Below, one piece after another: positions 5,159 through 5,582 of a stretch of DNA of 5,582 nt (position 1 is its first letter; every line of letters starts with the position of its first letter). A model generated the notes under the pieces. That model had not been told where the DNA came from. It saw only the letters and a list, made by a program, of their open reading frames with translations, and ran no database searches. Position numbers and translations under genes: made by a program. The DNA comes from Spirochaetaceae bacterium (lineage in GTDB: Bacteria > Spirochaetota > Spirochaetia > DSM-27196 > SKKC01), in the NCBI GenBank assembly GCA_003554375.1, contig PWGF01000030.1, positions 1 through 5,582 of the forward strand, in the 5' to 3' direction.

Positions 5159-5582
5159 ATGGGGGCGGCAATTGATCGCGACTCGCCGAATGCCGAAGAG
5201 AGAGGGCAGGCCGACCGGGATCCGGCCGGCCGCGAGCCGGCCGGCTGTGCGTTGCCCTGCTTTCTCTATCGGACAGGGCGGTTGCCTGGCGGCCGCCGCC
5301 GGTGCGCCGGTAGCCTTCGGGAGGTGGTCCCGGCAGTGCTCCTTTGGCTGGTTGCAGGATTGTCGGCATCGGCTCTCGTCGCGTGCGCCGCAGGCCCGCA
5401 GGCGGCGCCGGAGACCGGAGACGAGAAGCCGCCTTCGTGGGTCCTGGATCCTCCTGAGGACACCGCCGAGTCGGTGTATTTCACCGGCTCAGGTACGGAC
5501 CACGACGGCGACGTCGCCGCGGCCGAGGATATCGCAACGAATCGCGTCATCGCTGAGATCACCCGGTATCTCGGTATTGAGG
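5159..5582 (+). CDS. Partial LPP20-family-like lipoprotein with long N-terminal extension (3' end outside window)
   Basis: The frame is open from ATG 5159 to the window edge (141 codons visible). The hydrophobic segment 'VVPAVLLWLVAGLSASA' ends in a perfect lipobox LVAC (Cys76, codon at 5384). The mature part has a short Ala/Pro linker, then 'PPSWVLDPP', 'YFTGSGTD', an Ala-rich helix and 'ITRYLGIE'. That is a good match to the LPP20 opening (Pro-x-Trp, then a beta strand with Gly-x-Gly, then an Ala-rich helix). It is the clearest family member in the window. The 75 residues before the lipid Cys are odd: the first 50 are hydrophilic and rich in Asp, Arg, Gly and Pro, with a basic 'RLPGGRRRC' close to the core. 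Either this is a genuine long extension, or the true start is later, for example TTG 5282, which gives a 34-residue signal but only a weak ribosome site. The domain call is fairly secure; the start is not. Confidence 0.5.
   Translation, partial: MGAAIDRDSPNAEERGQADRDPAGREPAGCALPCFLYRTGRLPGGRRRCAGSLREVVPAVLLWLVAGLSASALVACAAGPQAAPETGDEKPPSWVLDPPEDTAESVYFTGSGTDHDGDVAAAEDIATNRVIAEITRYLGIE
5222..5244 (+). other. Perfect 9-bp GC-only inverted repeat with 5-base loop
   Basis: CCGGCCGGC (5222-5230) and GCCGGCCGG (5236-5244) form an all-G/C stem around the loop CGCGA. It is only 61 bases downstream of the proposed ATG 5159, within the low-complexity extension of the last gene. A hairpin this strong is unusual inside early coding sequence. 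It could be an attenuator in an untranslated leader if the real start is downstream, or simply a GC-rich coding coincidence. No T-run follows. Confidence 0.5.

Overview
The window is GC-rich, densely packed and coded entirely on the + strand. It holds one partial gene on the left, three complete genes, and a partial gene on the right. The last three are predicted lipoproteins, and the gene before them encodes a secreted protein with a barrel-like tail. The envelope content, acidic proteins, classical lipoboxes and strong GGAGG ribosome binding sites indicate a Gram-negative-type (diderm) bacterium. Families resembling CsgG/LpoB, LPP20 and FlgT in this arrangement, together with the base composition, suggest a free-living, possibly halophilic or alkaliphilic spirochaete. 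That placement is an inference from style; there is no marker gene.

Layout. 1-1343 is the 3' part of a gene for a protein with two beta-sandwich (LamG/concanavalin-like) regions and a nine-copy Glu/Gly-Glu-Gln-Pro tail. 1344-1598 is a 255-base intergenic region with a perfect 10-bp tandem repeat and a plausible extended -10 promoter. 1599-3017 encodes a secreted protein with a CsgG/LpoB-like N-terminal region, a FlgT-C-like middle region and a probable small outer-membrane beta-barrel at the C terminus. 3029-4378 encodes a lipoprotein with an LPP20/FlgT-N-like module, a CsgG/LpoB-like (FlgT-M-like) module and a small C-terminal alpha/beta domain. 4395-5066 encodes a smaller LPP20-like lipoprotein with an EP-repeat linker. 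5067-5158 is a gap with a perfect 12-bp inverted repeat. 5159 to the window end is the start of another LPP20-type lipoprotein with an unusually long region before its lipobox.

Function. The genes from 1599 onward look like one transcription unit: gaps of 11, 16 and 92 bases, with identical GGAGG-5 nt-ATG initiation signals on three of the four. The products are all predicted to sit at the outer membrane or in the periplasm. The domain types recur in outer-membrane complexes: CsgG secretion pores, LpoB activators of penicillin-binding proteins, and the FlgO/FlgP/FlgT flagellar ring of Vibrio. The most economical hypothesis is a multi-lipoprotein outer-membrane-associated complex of unknown purpose, in which FlgT-like modules are distributed over neighbouring polypeptides. 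No RNA gene, CRISPR array, insertion sequence or attachment site was seen.
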